Part shown: positions 1-6,437 of the stretch, piece by piece | Layout: the number at the start of each line of letters is the position of its first letter | Numbering within the stretch: position 1 is the stretch's first letter | Assembly: GCA_024231375.1 (NCBI GenBank) | Contig: JAAEQP010001140.1 | Span: 1 to 8,475, forward strand | Reading direction: 5' to 3' | Source: a bacterium | GTDB lineage: Bacteria; Hydrogenedentota; Hydrogenedentia; Hydrogenedentiales; SLHB01 | DNA: 8,475 bases | Notes under the pieces: model-generated | Databases searched by the model: none | The model's input: the letters and a program-made list of their open reading frames with translations, nothing else | What the model was told of the DNA's origin: nothing | Translations under genes and position numbers: made by a program

Positions 1-874
1 GACGAAGGACCGCCGCCATCTGGTCCATCATCGTCACATAGGCCCTGCAAACCGGCCATTCGCCCGGGTAGCGGAGGAACTTCACATGGCCGTCCATGTA
101 CAGCACGTTGCCGCCGCCAGGAATGTGGTTGAAATAGCTCATGCCGTCGGCCGCGGAGGCGCCTGTCCACACGCTGTCCCACATCACCGCAATTTCGCTC
201 TGCGCGACGTTGGTTGCTGCCGCGTTGTTGATGTCGCTGATGAAGAATCGCTCGATGCCTTCACGCAGACGATAAACGGTCTGGCCGCCAGCGTCCACGT
301 CGTCCTCGAACGCATTCGCAAGGCTACCGTCATTGGCCAATGCGTCCACTGCGTCCGTGGCGAATATCGTACCCACATCCACCAGGAGCGCGGCGTTGAG
401 GGCTGGCGGATCGGCATTGACGTCGCCAGAGCAGATCTGGTTCGGCATCAGCGCCCAACCATAGTAGGTATACGACACTTCCCAGAAGTCGCACGGGTCC
501 GTCGAACCATCGGCCTCGCGCCAGTACCGGTCCGCCAATTCTTCGCCGTCCGCGTCCGACGGACAAACAATGACGTTCGCATCGGTCAGATACTCCGGAT
601 ACACCGACGGACCGTTGAAGAACTGCTGCCACGTGTTCGGCGTCGCACAGGCCGTTCCGGGAACATGCTTGATGAGGCTCGGGAATTTCTCGCCCTTGCT
701 CTCGTTCGCATACATCTTGAACACGATACCCATCTGCTTCAGATTGTTCTGGCAACTTGCCCGCCGGGCCGCTTCGCGCGCACGCGCCAGCGCCGGAAGC
801 AGAATCGCCGCCAGAATACCGATGATGGCGATCACAACCAGAAGCTCAATCAGCGTAAAGCCCTTGTTTCTCAT
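1..874 (-). CDS. DUF1559-type prepilin-like protein (type II pseudopilin), C-terminus cut by window edge
   Basis: The frame is open from the ATG at 874 to the window edge (291 codons), so the 3' end lies outside. The N-terminus is a class III (prepilin) signal: MRNKG, cleavage after Gly5, then FTLIE with Glu at +5 of the mature protein (Glu10), and a hydrophobic helix to about residue 28, followed by [20 protein letters not shown], the usual start of DUF1559 proteins. Near the end, His250 is followed by PGGGN and Asp261-Gly262, the 'H-X9-DG' prepilin-processing-associated motif; here the spacing is ten residues. A ribosome site AAAGGGG (883-889) sits 8 nt before the ATG. In this family the N-terminus is processed by a prepilin peptidase and the protein is inserted in the inner membrane or a pseudopilus; individual functions are unknown and genomes often carry many copies. 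It is divergent from the Gfo/Idh/MocA gene, and nothing shows a functional link. Family call is firm, biological role is not. Confidence 0.93.
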   Translation of the reverse strand, partial: MRNKGFTLIELLVVIAIIGILAAILLPALARAREAARRASCQNNLKQMGIVFKMYANESKGEKFPSLIKHVPGTACATPNTWQQFFNGPSVYPEYLTDANVIVCPSDADGEELADRYWREADGSTDPCDFWEVSYTYYGWALMPNQICSGDVNADPPALNAALLVDVGTIFATDAVDALANDGSLANAFEDDVDAGGQTVYRLREGIERFFISDINNAAATNVAQSEIAVMWDSVWTGASAADGMSYFNHIPGGGNVLYMDGHVKFLRYPGEWPVCRAYVTMMDQMAAVLR

Positions 875-882
875 TTCACATA

Positions 883-889
883 CCCCTTT
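883..889 (-). promoter_or_regulatory. Ribosome binding site of the pseudopilin gene
   Basis: On the minus strand AAAGGGG lies 8 nt upstream of the ATG at 874. It supports the start that gives a canonical five-residue prepilin leader. Confidence 0.6.
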
Positions 890-1135
890 GTTTCTAGTGC
901 CAACCGAATCATGTAGGATTAGAACGCTACACCACGCTGCAGCCCATTCGTCCAGGACCCGCAACGGTCTACTGCCTCTTCAACGCCCTCCTTTCTCCCG
1001 CGCGAAGCCTTGCGCCTCGCCCGATTCTTCCGGGATTGGCCCTGCACGCAAGACACGAATCCCGCGAAGGAATACGCCTTGCACCATACGCCAATCGGGC
1101 GTTTCACCGCCCTCACACTACAAGCTACACCTGTT

Positions 1136-1160
1136 TTGACGTTCTGTCAAGAACTTTTTT
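1136..1160 (+). repeat. Overlapping inverted repeats followed by a T-run
   Basis: TTGAC-GTTCT-GTCAA (1136-1150) is a perfect 5-bp-arm palindrome. The alternative pairing GTTCT-GTCA-AGAAC (1141-1154) uses part of the same bases and is followed by TTTTTT (1155-1160), like a minimal intrinsic terminator on the plus strand. On the minus strand 1150-1145 reads TTGACA, a perfect -35 hexamer, though only a poor -10 (TAGCTT, 1127-1122) lies 17 nt further on. It could be an operator, a weak terminator or a promoter element; the sequence does not decide. Confidence 0.3.
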
Positions 1161-1325
1161 GGAGCAAAATCCCTTTATTTACGACGTTCATATGGACATC
1201 TTCTGACGTTTCCTCGAAAAGCCATAGTGATTGGCCCGTGTCTGTTCGCTCGGGATATTTCCCCGTGATGACCTTCAGCCCATGTGGAATCAATGCCCTG
1301 GGGCTTCATGCGCCGTGCGTATCCG

Positions 1326-1354
1326 TTGACTGCATCGTGCCACCTTCCTATCAT
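1326..1354 (+). promoter_or_regulatory. Predicted sigma70-type promoter of the Gfo/Idh/MocA gene
   Basis: TTGACT (-35, 1326-1331) and TATCAT (-10, 1349-1354) are separated by 17 bp, each matching the consensus at five of six positions. The start of transcription would fall near 1361, giving a leader of about 52 nt before the ATG at 1413. This is the best promoter match in the window. Confidence 0.55.
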
Positions 1355-1412
1355 GAGGCGCCACCCATGAGAGAGGGAGTCCACGAAACACACGGTATCG
1401 GGGGAAGTCCAC

Positions 1413-2768
1413 ATGACTGTTGGAAACACGCGCCTGGCACGCCGGAGATTCTTCAAGATCGCAGGGCTCGCCGCCGCGCCATGGTTCGTGCCCGCATGCG
1501 CCACGGGCCGCAAAGGTCCCGCTCCGAGCGAACGCATCGCGGTAGGCGTGATTGGATTGGGATCGCGGGGGTTGGCGGTGCTGGGCGAGTTCATCCGCGA
1601 ACCCGACACCCAAATCGTGGCGCTCTGCGATGTCGACCCCATCCACTACCGCGACCGGAAATGGGGACAAGGCACGCCCTGCGGTCTCGAACCCGCCGCG
1701 GGCATGGTCAAGCGATACTACGAGAGCAACCAACCCCAAAGCGGCAGCGCGGCTCCTGCCACGTACACGGACTACCGCGAGCTCTGCGCCCGCGACGACA
1801 TCGACGTGGTCGTCGTCGCTACGCCCGACCATTGGCATGCCCTGTGTACCCTCGAAGCCTTGCGCCGCGGCAAGGACGTCTATTGCGAGAAGCCCATCAC
1901 CCACCTCTTCCACGAGGGACAGGCCGTCTACAAAGAGGCCGCCAAACGGAAGGCCATATTCCAGACCGGGTCGCAGCAACGGTCGGATGCCCGGTTCCGC
2001 CGCGCCGTCGAACTCGTGCTGAACGGCCACGTCGGCGAGGTCCGCCGTGTCGAGGTCGGTTTGCCGAACGGGTACGCTGGTCCCATGGGCGATACGGCCG
2101 TGACGGACCCGCCGGAACGGCTCGACTACGAGTTCTGGTGCGGGCCGAGTTCAAGACTCCCCTACATGCGCGCCCGCCATCACCGCTTCTGGCGCGGACA
2201 CACCGCCTACGGTGGCGGCGTGTTGATGGATTTCATCGGCCACCACAACGACATCGCCCATTGGGGTCTCGGCATGGACAAAGGAGGGCCCACCCGCGTT
2301 GAGGCCGTCAACTGGCGGTTCCCCGACACCGAGGTGTACAACACGCCTCAGGACTACGAAATCCGGTGTGAATACGCCAAGGGCATCACCTCAACCATCG
2401 GCAACAAGAACCCCACTGGCGTCAAATGGATTGGCGAAGACGGGTGGGTCTATGTGAATCGTGGCGAACTGAAGGCGTCCAACGCATGCTGGGCCGACAA
2501 GGACTACGATCCCGGCCCCGTCAAGGCCTATGCATCCCCCAGGCACGTCAGGAACCTGCTGGACTGCGTGCGATCGCGCAAGCCCTGCGTCGCCCCGCCC
2601 GAGACGGCCCACCGCTCCATCACCCCGGGTCATCTGGGATACGTTTCGCATCGCCTCGGACGGGCGCTCACGTGGCACCCCGCCAAGGAACGCGTCATCG
2701 GCGATGACGAGGCCGACCGCCTTCTGCGCACCGTCGACTACCGCGGGTCCTGGTCGCTCGAAGCGTAG
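1413..2768 (+). CDS. Tat-exported Gfo/Idh/MocA family NAD(P)-dependent oxidoreductase
   Basis: This 451-residue protein is a sugar-type dehydrogenase of the Gfo/Idh/MocA family. A twin-arginine signal comes first: RRRFFK at residues 10-15, then a hydrophobic stretch to about 28. The Rossmann domain follows with GLGSRG (48-53) and an acidic Asp73 at the end of the second strand, VVVATPDHWH (133-142), and the family's Glu-Lys-Pro motif (159-161, CEKP). The C-terminal domain has GGGVLMDFIGHHNDIAHWG (267-285), containing the Asp/His cluster expected around the substrate, and ends with the RHVRNLLDCVRSRKPC and ETAHRS segments common in PVC-group members. The start is well fixed: an in-frame TGA lies at 1368-1370 and no other ATG, GTG or TTG lies between. 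The ribosome site is poor (GGGGGAAG, 1400-1407). Members oxidise sugars, inositols or glycosides, often at C3; here the substrate is unknown. It converges with the DUF1080 gene, suggesting joint work on 3-keto glycosides. Cys29 follows V-P-A, an atypical lipobox, so membrane anchoring is possible but unlikely. Confidence 0.93.
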   Translation: MTVGNTRLARRRFFKIAGLAAAPWFVPACATGRKGPAPSERIAVGVIGLGSRGLAVLGEFIREPDTQIVALCDVDPIHYRDRKWGQGTPCGLEPAAGMVKRYYESNQPQSGSAAPATYTDYRELCARDDIDVVVVATPDHWHALCTLEALRRGKDVYCEKPITHLFHEGQAVYKEAAKRKAIFQTGSQQRSDARFRRAVELVLNGHVGEVRRVEVGLPNGYAGPMGDTAVTDPPERLDYEFWCGPSSRLPYMRARHHRFWRGHTAYGGGVLMDFIGHHNDIAHWGLGMDKGGPTRVEAVNWRFPDTEVYNTPQDYEIRCEYAKGITSTIGNKNPTGVKWIGEDGWVYVNRGELKASNACWADKDYDPGPVKAYASPRHVRNLLDCVRSRKPCVAPPETAHRSITPGHLGYVSHRLGRALTWHPAKERVIGDDEADRLLRTVDYRGSWSLEA

Positions 2769-2776
2769 ACTGCCGG

Positions 2777-3553
2777 TTACGACCCCTCAGCATGCCCGTC
2801 ATGCGACCGCACCCGGACATTCCGATACCACACCTTGCCGTGGTCGCCTTGCAGCATGATAGGACCCGGTTCGTTCACGTCACCCGGCAACGCGCCGCCC
2901 GTCACGGACGTGATCTGGATCTTGTCCTGCACGAGCTGGCCGTTCAGCTTCACCGTCAACCGGTCGCCGACGTACGACGTCTCCACCGTGTGCCACTCAC
3001 CGGCCGGCTTCGCGGCATTCACCAGCGGCGCGAACTGATCGTAGATCGCCCCCGCGTCGCCCGTGTTGGGTTGCCCGACCCCGTGACTGTCCAGCACTTG
3101 GACCTCCACCCGGCCGCGCAGGTAGACGCCGCTATTGCCGTCAGGAATCGTCTTGTACTCGATCTCCAGATCGAAATCCTTCCACTGATCGACCGTGGCA
3201 ATGTCGTTCCCATGGTCCTTGTTGGTCATGGCGTCGCCTTCCACGGTCCACGCGTTCTCCGCCGCATGATCGCGCGCGTTCTGCCAACCGGTCAGGTCCG
3301 TGCCGTCGAACAGCACCACCCAACCTTCTTCCGCCGCTGAGCCTTCATCCGGCATTTCGGCCGGCGGCGTTTCCGGTATTGGCGCAGCGGGTTCCGGTTT
3401 TGTCATCTGCCTGATAGGTTGCACCGGCGCGGCCGGCTCCTCAGGCGCAGGCGTCGGCGCGGGCTGTTCGCTCGGCCCACAGGCAGACAACGCAACGACA
3501 CAGACAACGGTCACCAACAGACCCCATCCCATTCCTACACGTGTGGTATTCAT
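2777..3553 (-). CDS. DUF1080 lipoprotein, 3-keto-glycoside hydrolase-like
   Basis: A 258-residue secreted lipoprotein. Residues 5-21 form a signal peptide and L22-S23-A24-C25 a clean lipobox, so mature protein starts at Cys25 and is lipid-anchored. Residues 26-76 are a Pro/Ala/Glu-rich linker. From residue 77 runs one DUF1080 domain: GWVVLFDGTDLTGW at its start, then NAWTVEGDAM, a DLEIEYKTIPDGNSGVYLRG segment, GAIYDQFAP, GEWHTVE, and the ending GPIMLQGDHGKVWYRNVRVR, all typical. DUF1080 folds as a concanavalin-like beta sandwich, and members have been shown to hydrolyse 3-keto-glycosides made by Gfo/Idh/MocA-type dehydrogenases; that this one does so is inferred. The start at 3553 is chosen over a 30-residue longer frame (from 3643) because it gives an intact lipoprotein signal and has AAAGGGA (3561-3567) 7 nt upstream. 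It lies tail to tail with the oxidoreductase gene and is divergent from the GS-family gene. Confidence 0.92.
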   Translation of the reverse strand: MNTTRVGMGWGLLVTVVCVVALSACGPSEQPAPTPAPEEPAAPVQPIRQMTKPEPAAPIPETPPAEMPDEGSAAEEGWVVLFDGTDLTGWQNARDHAAENAWTVEGDAMTNKDHGNDIATVDQWKDFDLEIEYKTIPDGNSGVYLRGRVEVQVLDSHGVGQPNTGDAGAIYDQFAPLVNAAKPAGEWHTVETSYVGDRLTVKLNGQLVQDKIQITSVTGGALPGDVNEPGPIMLQGDHGKVWYRNVRVRSHDGHAEGS

Positions 3554-3575
3554 GACATGTTCCCTTTCGCCCAAT

Positions 3576-3590
3576 CCGGCGGTTCGCCGG
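3576..3590 (-). promoter_or_regulatory. Small hairpin in the leader of the DUF1080 gene
   Basis: CCGGCG (3576-3581) and CGCCGG (3585-3590) are perfect inverted arms around a 3-nt loop, about 9 nt upstream of the ribosome site of the DUF1080 gene. It could be an operator half-site pair or an RNA hairpin; such short G+C palindromes also arise by chance here. Confidence 0.3.
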
Positions 3591-3726
3591 TTGCATGGTT
3601 CTCGTTCCAGCCCAAACCGTATCCCCTCTATCTTACCGCGCAACGGCCTGGGCGTCTACGGGGCCTGCTTCCATCTCCCCATCTCCATCAATCTCCACAT
3701 CCCCTTCTCTTGCATACTCCCGCGTC

Positions 3727-3755
3727 TTGACTTGCTCCCGAATGATGCGGATACT
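3727..3755 (+). promoter_or_regulatory. Predicted sigma70-type promoter of the GS-family / alcohol dehydrogenase operon
   Basis: TTGACT (3727-3732) and GATACT (3750-3755) are 17 bp apart. The -35 matches consensus at five positions and the -10 at four. Transcription would begin near 3762 and yield a leader of about 57 nt containing the hairpin at 3777-3791. The same -35 and spacing as the promoter at 1326 adds some weight. Confidence 0.42.
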
Positions 3756-3756
3756 T

Positions 3757-3791
3757 GCGGAACGGTGCCGATTCCGCGCCCGTTCCGGGCG
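3757..3791 (+). repeat. Two adjoining inverted repeats in the GS-family leader
   Basis: GCGGAA (3757-3762) pairs with TTCCGC (3772-3777) across 9 nt. Directly next to it CGCCCG (3777-3782) pairs with CGGGCG (3786-3791) across TTC. They lie at the predicted transcription start and just before the ribosome site, where an operator or a regulatory RNA structure would act. The arms are short and could be chance in G+C-rich DNA. Confidence 0.3.
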
Positions 3792-3801
3792 GATTTGTAT
3801 T

Positions 3802-3809
3802 GGGAGGAG
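3802..3809 (+). promoter_or_regulatory. Ribosome binding site of the GS-family gene
   Basis: GGGAGGAG ends 9 nt before the ATG at 3819. It decides the start, because the frame stays open upstream to 3300 through DNA that belongs to the DUF1080 gene on the other strand. Confidence 0.75.
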
Positions 3810-3818
3810 ACACAATCT

Positions 3819-5189
3819 ATGACCACGCCGCACGATCCAAACGATGTTCTGCGTACGATCGAACAGTCCGACTCCCAGAAAGTGAAAGTGGCGGCGAGCG
3901 ACATCGACGGCGTCCTCCGGGGCAAGTTCCTCCACAAGGACAAGTTCCTCCCCGCCGCCAAGGACGGGTTCGGCTTTTGCGACGTGGTGTTTGGGTGGGA
4001 TTGCGACGACGTCTGCTATGACAACGTAACGTACACGGGTTGGCATACGGGATATCCCGACGCCCAGGCCCGCGTCGACTTGACCACCCACCGCCAGATT
4101 CCCTGGGAAGACAACCTCGATTTCTTCCTGTGCGATTTCCAGGACGCCACGGGCGGTCCCCTGCCCGTGTGCCCCCGCCAAGCCTTGAAGGGCGTGGTGG
4201 ACCGGGTCCGCAAGGCGGGCTTCGATCCCAAGGTGGGGTTCGAGTTCGAGTGGTTCAACTTCCGCGAAACGCCCCAGACCCTCGCCGCCAAGGGCTACAC
4301 CAACCTTGAGCCCCTTACCCCCGGCATGTTCGGCTACTCGGTGCTGCGCTCGGGGCAGGAACACGAGTTCTTCCACGCGCTGATGGACCAACTGGCCGCG
4401 TTCCGCGTGCCTATCGAGGGACTGCACACAGAGACCGGGCCCGGCACTTACGAAGCGTCCATCCTATGTTCCGACGCCATGGAAGCCGCCGACCGCGCAC
4501 TGCTGTTCAAGTCCGGCGTGAAACAAATCGCTTACGCCCACGGAATCGTGGCGAGCTTCATGGCCCGATGGAATACGGACCTGTCGGGATGCGGCGGTCA
4601 TATTCACCAGAGTCTCACGGACCCGAAGAACGGCGCAAACCTGTTTTTCGACCCAGCCGCGGCGGACCGCATGTCTCCCCTGTTCAAACACTACCTGGCG
4701 GGCCAGATGCAGTGTCTGCCCGAGTTGCTGCCCTTCTTTGCACCGACCGTCAACAGCTACAAGCGGCTTGTGGAAGGCTATTGGGCGCCGACGGCAGTCA
4801 CGTGGGGATACGACAACCGCACCGTGTGTTTCCGCGCGTTGACCGGCTCGGAGAAGGCCGCCCGCGTGGAGTCCCGCGTGGCCGGAGCGGACATCAACCC
4901 GTACCTGGCGCTGGCCGCATCACTGGCGAGCGGCCTGTACGGCATCGAGCACGAACTCGAACTCACCGAACCGCCGGTCCTCGGCAACGCCTACGACCAG
5001 GATTCGGCCCTGCCGCTGGCCCGCGACCTCGGCGAGGCCACCGAAGCCCTGCGCCGTTCCGAACGCGCACGCGAGATCCTGGGCGACGCACTTGTCGACC
5101 ATTTCGTCAACACCCGGCTCTGGGAGTGGCGCCGGTTCCAGAAAGCCACAACCGATTGGGAACTGAAACGCTATTTTGAAATCACATAG
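3819..5189 (+). CDS. Glutamine synthetase family ligase (GS-like, probable gamma-glutamyl-amine synthetase)
   Basis: A 456-residue member of the glutamine synthetase superfamily, which activates glutamate with ATP and joins it to ammonia or an amine. Catalytic landmarks are present: paired glutamates in GFEFEWF (Glu142, Glu144), HTETGPGTYEAS (Glu205, Glu212), the ATP/metal histidine in SGCGGHIHQSL (His261), the NRTVCFR strand, and RVESRVAGADINPYLALAA near residues 350-368. An N-terminal beta-grasp-like part carries DGVLRGKFL and GWHTGYPDAQARVDL. The C-terminus ends TDWELKRYFEIT. The sequence resembles PuuA-like and other non-canonical GS enzymes found in amine-degradation clusters more than the GlnA used for ammonia assimilation. 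Its 456 residues fit that group. The following alcohol dehydrogenase gene starts 20 bp later on the same strand, so they are almost certainly one transcription unit. Catabolic gamma-glutamylation of a hydroxylated amine is my inference from that context; the true amine is unknown, and glutamine formation is not excluded. Confidence 0.9.
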   Translation: MTTPHDPNDVLRTIEQSDSQKVKVAASDIDGVLRGKFLHKDKFLPAAKDGFGFCDVVFGWDCDDVCYDNVTYTGWHTGYPDAQARVDLTTHRQIPWEDNLDFFLCDFQDATGGPLPVCPRQALKGVVDRVRKAGFDPKVGFEFEWFNFRETPQTLAAKGYTNLEPLTPGMFGYSVLRSGQEHEFFHALMDQLAAFRVPIEGLHTETGPGTYEASILCSDAMEAADRALLFKSGVKQIAYAHGIVASFMARWNTDLSGCGGHIHQSLTDPKNGANLFFDPAAADRMSPLFKHYLAGQMQCLPELLPFFAPTVNSYKRLVEGYWAPTAVTWGYDNRTVCFRALTGSEKAARVESRVAGADINPYLALAASLASGLYGIEHELELTEPPVLGNAYDQDSALPLARDLGEATEALRRSERAREILGDALVDHFVNTRLWEWRRFQKATTDWELKRYFEIT

Positions 5190-5193
5190 ACGC

Positions 5194-5199
5194 AAGGAG
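5194..5199 (+). promoter_or_regulatory. Ribosome binding site of the alcohol dehydrogenase gene
   Basis: AAGGAG lies 10 nt before the ATG at 5210, inside the 20-bp gap after the GS-family stop codon, which supports translation from a shared mRNA. Confidence 0.65.
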
Positions 5200-5209
5200 T
5201 GATTCTGGC

Positions 5210-6349
5210 ATGGACATCGTTCGATTCAATTTCCCCACATGCATCTTCTTCGGCCCGGGCGCGCGCGCCAAACTCGCCGAGGTGTTGAAGGACGAGGGCA
5301 AGTCGCGCGCCCTCTTCATCACGGACCAGGGCATCGCCGGACTGGACTTCTTCGCGGATCTTGTGAAATCCGCGTCGGACGCGGGATTCGCTACGGCCGT
5401 CTTCTCCGACGTGACAGGCAATCCTGTCGCATCGCAAGTGCGTGCCGGCGCCGAAGCCTGCCGTGCCCACCAGGCCGACGCAGTCATCCTTGTTGGAGGC
5501 GGCGCGGCCCTCGACGTAGGCAAGACCGTTGCCCTCATGGCCCATCATCCCGGCGACGTGTTCGACTATGAAGACGAAAAAGCCGACGCCCTCCCGGTGG
5601 ACAAGGAAATGCCGTTCATCGTCGCCATGCCGACTACGTCCGGCACGGGCAGCGAAGTCGGCCGTAGCAGCGTGATTTCGGACGACGAAACCCACGTCAA
5701 GCGCATTGTGTTTTCGCCACGGCTGCTGCCAGCCGTCGTGCTGGCCGACCCTGAGTTGACGCTGGCCCTGCCGCCGCACCTCACCGCAGCCACCGGCGTG
5801 GACGCGCTGTCACACAACGTGGAAGCGTTTCTGTCTCGCGGGTTCCACCCCATGTGCGACGGCATCGCGCTCGAAGGCATCCGGCTCGTGGCGGACAACC
5901 TGGTCGCCTGCTACCGCGAACCCGGCAACGTCGAAGCCCGCGCCAACGTCATGGCCGCATCCACCATGGGCGCCGTGGCCTTCCAGAAGGGGTTGGGCGT
6001 GGTTCATTCGTGTGCCCACGCCTTGTCGGCCGTCTGCGACATGCACCACGGCCTGGCCAATGCCCTCATGATGATTCCGTGCATGCGGTTCAACGCCGAA
6101 GTCGTGCCCGAACGCCTGGCGCGCATGGGTGCCGCCGTCGGCGCGGATGCATCGACGGCCGGATTCATCGCCTGGCTTGAAACGTGGCTGCGCGACCTCG
6201 ACATCCCGAAGGGCCTCGCCGAAGCCGGTGTGACGGAAGACCAACTCGATGCTTTGGCGGACGGCGCCGTGAACGACGTCTGCCACCCCTGCAATCCCCG
6301 GCCGGTGACGCGCGAGGACTTCGTCGCTCTGTTCCAAGCCGCCATGTAG
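5210..6349 (+). CDS. Iron-containing (group III) alcohol dehydrogenase
   Basis: A 379-residue cytoplasmic Fe-dependent alcohol dehydrogenase that interconverts an alcohol and aldehyde with NAD(P). The nucleotide-binding loop is GGGAALDVGK (96-105; the usual GGGS serine is alanine here), followed by PTTSGTGSEV (141-150). The four metal ligands expected from the FucO family are present: Asp198 and His202 in DALSH, His266 in GVVHSCAH, and His280 in HHGLANA. A CHPCNPR segment near the C-terminus matches the family's NPR motif. Length is normal for the family. It is the second gene of the GS-family operon and is followed by a strong hairpin (6372-6411). In context it would oxidise the hydroxyl group of a gamma-glutamylated amino alcohol, handing an aldehyde to the enzyme encoded at 6438-7835; this is inference. 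The sequence alone cannot tell the substrate or distinguish oxidation from reduction. Confidence 0.93.
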   Translation: MDIVRFNFPTCIFFGPGARAKLAEVLKDEGKSRALFITDQGIAGLDFFADLVKSASDAGFATAVFSDVTGNPVASQVRAGAEACRAHQADAVILVGGGAALDVGKTVALMAHHPGDVFDYEDEKADALPVDKEMPFIVAMPTTSGTGSEVGRSSVISDDETHVKRIVFSPRLLPAVVLADPELTLALPPHLTAATGVDALSHNVEAFLSRGFHPMCDGIALEGIRLVADNLVACYREPGNVEARANVMAASTMGAVAFQKGLGVVHSCAHALSAVCDMHHGLANALMMIPCMRFNAEVVPERLARMGAAVGADASTAGFIAWLETWLRDLDIPKGLAEAGVTEDQLDALADGAVNDVCHPCNPRPVTREDFVALFQAAM

Positions 6350-6371
6350 CGACGCGGCACATACTCTTCGA

Positions 6372-6411
6372 ATGAAGACACCCTCAGGCGTAAGCCTGAG
6401 GGTGTCTTCAT
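6372..6411. terminator. Bidirectional intrinsic terminator between convergent operons
   Basis: A perfect 18-bp inverted repeat: arm 6372-6389 and arm 6394-6411 around the loop GTAA (a GNRA-type tetraloop in RNA). It lies 22 bp after the alcohol dehydrogenase stop and 26 bp after the aldehyde dehydrogenase stop. The core is G+C-rich (ACCCTCAGGC with GCCTGAGGGT) and the outer part A+T-richer (ATGAAGA / TCTTCAT), so the descending arm in either direction ends in a U-rich tail of the form GUCUUCAU rather than a pure U-run. It fits a shared terminator for both convergent units. Confidence 0.85.
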
Positions 6412-6437
6412 CAATGAACTCTGCGAACCGCCCGCGT

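Larger units (their letters stand above)
875..1412. other. 538-bp divergent intergenic region
   Basis: This stretch separates the divergent pseudopilin and Gfo/Idh/MocA genes. I find no convincing protein gene in it: the open frames crossing it lack ribosome sites and recognisable sequence, and are by-products of high G+C. It holds the predicted promoter for the gene at 1413, a weak minus-strand -10-like hexamer TCTAAT (918-923) that could serve the pseudopilin gene, and an overlapping palindrome next to six T residues (1136-1160). The part around 1131-1260 is richer in A+T than the flanks, as expected for a promoter region. The remainder (about 930-1130) shows nothing I can name. Confidence 0.6.
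3554..3818. other. 265-bp divergent regulatory region between the DUF1080 and GS-family genes
   Basis: This region must hold the promoters of both flanking genes. It contains a predicted plus-strand promoter (3727-3755), a hairpin in the DUF1080 leader (3576-3590) and two adjacent hairpins in the GS leader (3757-3777 and 3777-3791). The middle (about 3600-3720) is pyrimidine-rich on the plus strand, with repeated CATCTCC/CATCCCC-like runs; I see no gene in it. Confidence 0.55.

Noticed and set aside
86..1139. Long plus-strand open frames (86-916, 570-1139) over the pseudopilin gene and intergenic region
   Set aside because: They run antisense to a gene with clear prepilin and DG motifs, have Arg/His-rich compositions without recognisable domains and lack ribosome sites; G+C-rich shadow frames.
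1485..1502. Lipobox at Cys29 of the oxidoreductase
   Set aside because: Pro at -2 does not fit the usual lipobox; a plain Tat signal explains the N-terminus better, so I did not call it a lipoprotein.
1290..2030. 246-codon minus-strand open frame opposite the oxidoreductase
   Set aside because: Antisense shadow of a well-supported gene; no family resemblance and no ribosome site.
1010..2302. 430-codon plus-strand open frame overlapping the oxidoreductase in another frame
   Set aside because: The protein is Arg/Pro-rich with no domain, while the overlapping frame from 1413 has every Gfo/Idh/MocA motif.
2790..2804. Hairpin GCATG/CATGC near the end of the DUF1080 gene as a terminator
   Set aside because: Only five base pairs, no U-run, and inside coding sequence.
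3554..3643. Longer start for the DUF1080 gene at 3643
   Set aside because: It would bury the lipoprotein signal 30 residues inside the protein; the start at 3553 has a good ribosome site and an intact lipobox.
3300..3818. N-terminal extension of the GS-family frame back to 3300
   Set aside because: The extension reads through the DUF1080 gene on the opposite strand; the ATG at 3819 has a strong ribosome site and gives the length expected for the family.
3633..4427. 264-codon minus-strand open frame opposite the GS-family gene
   Set aside because: Antisense of a gene with all GS catalytic residues; sequence has no recognisable domain.
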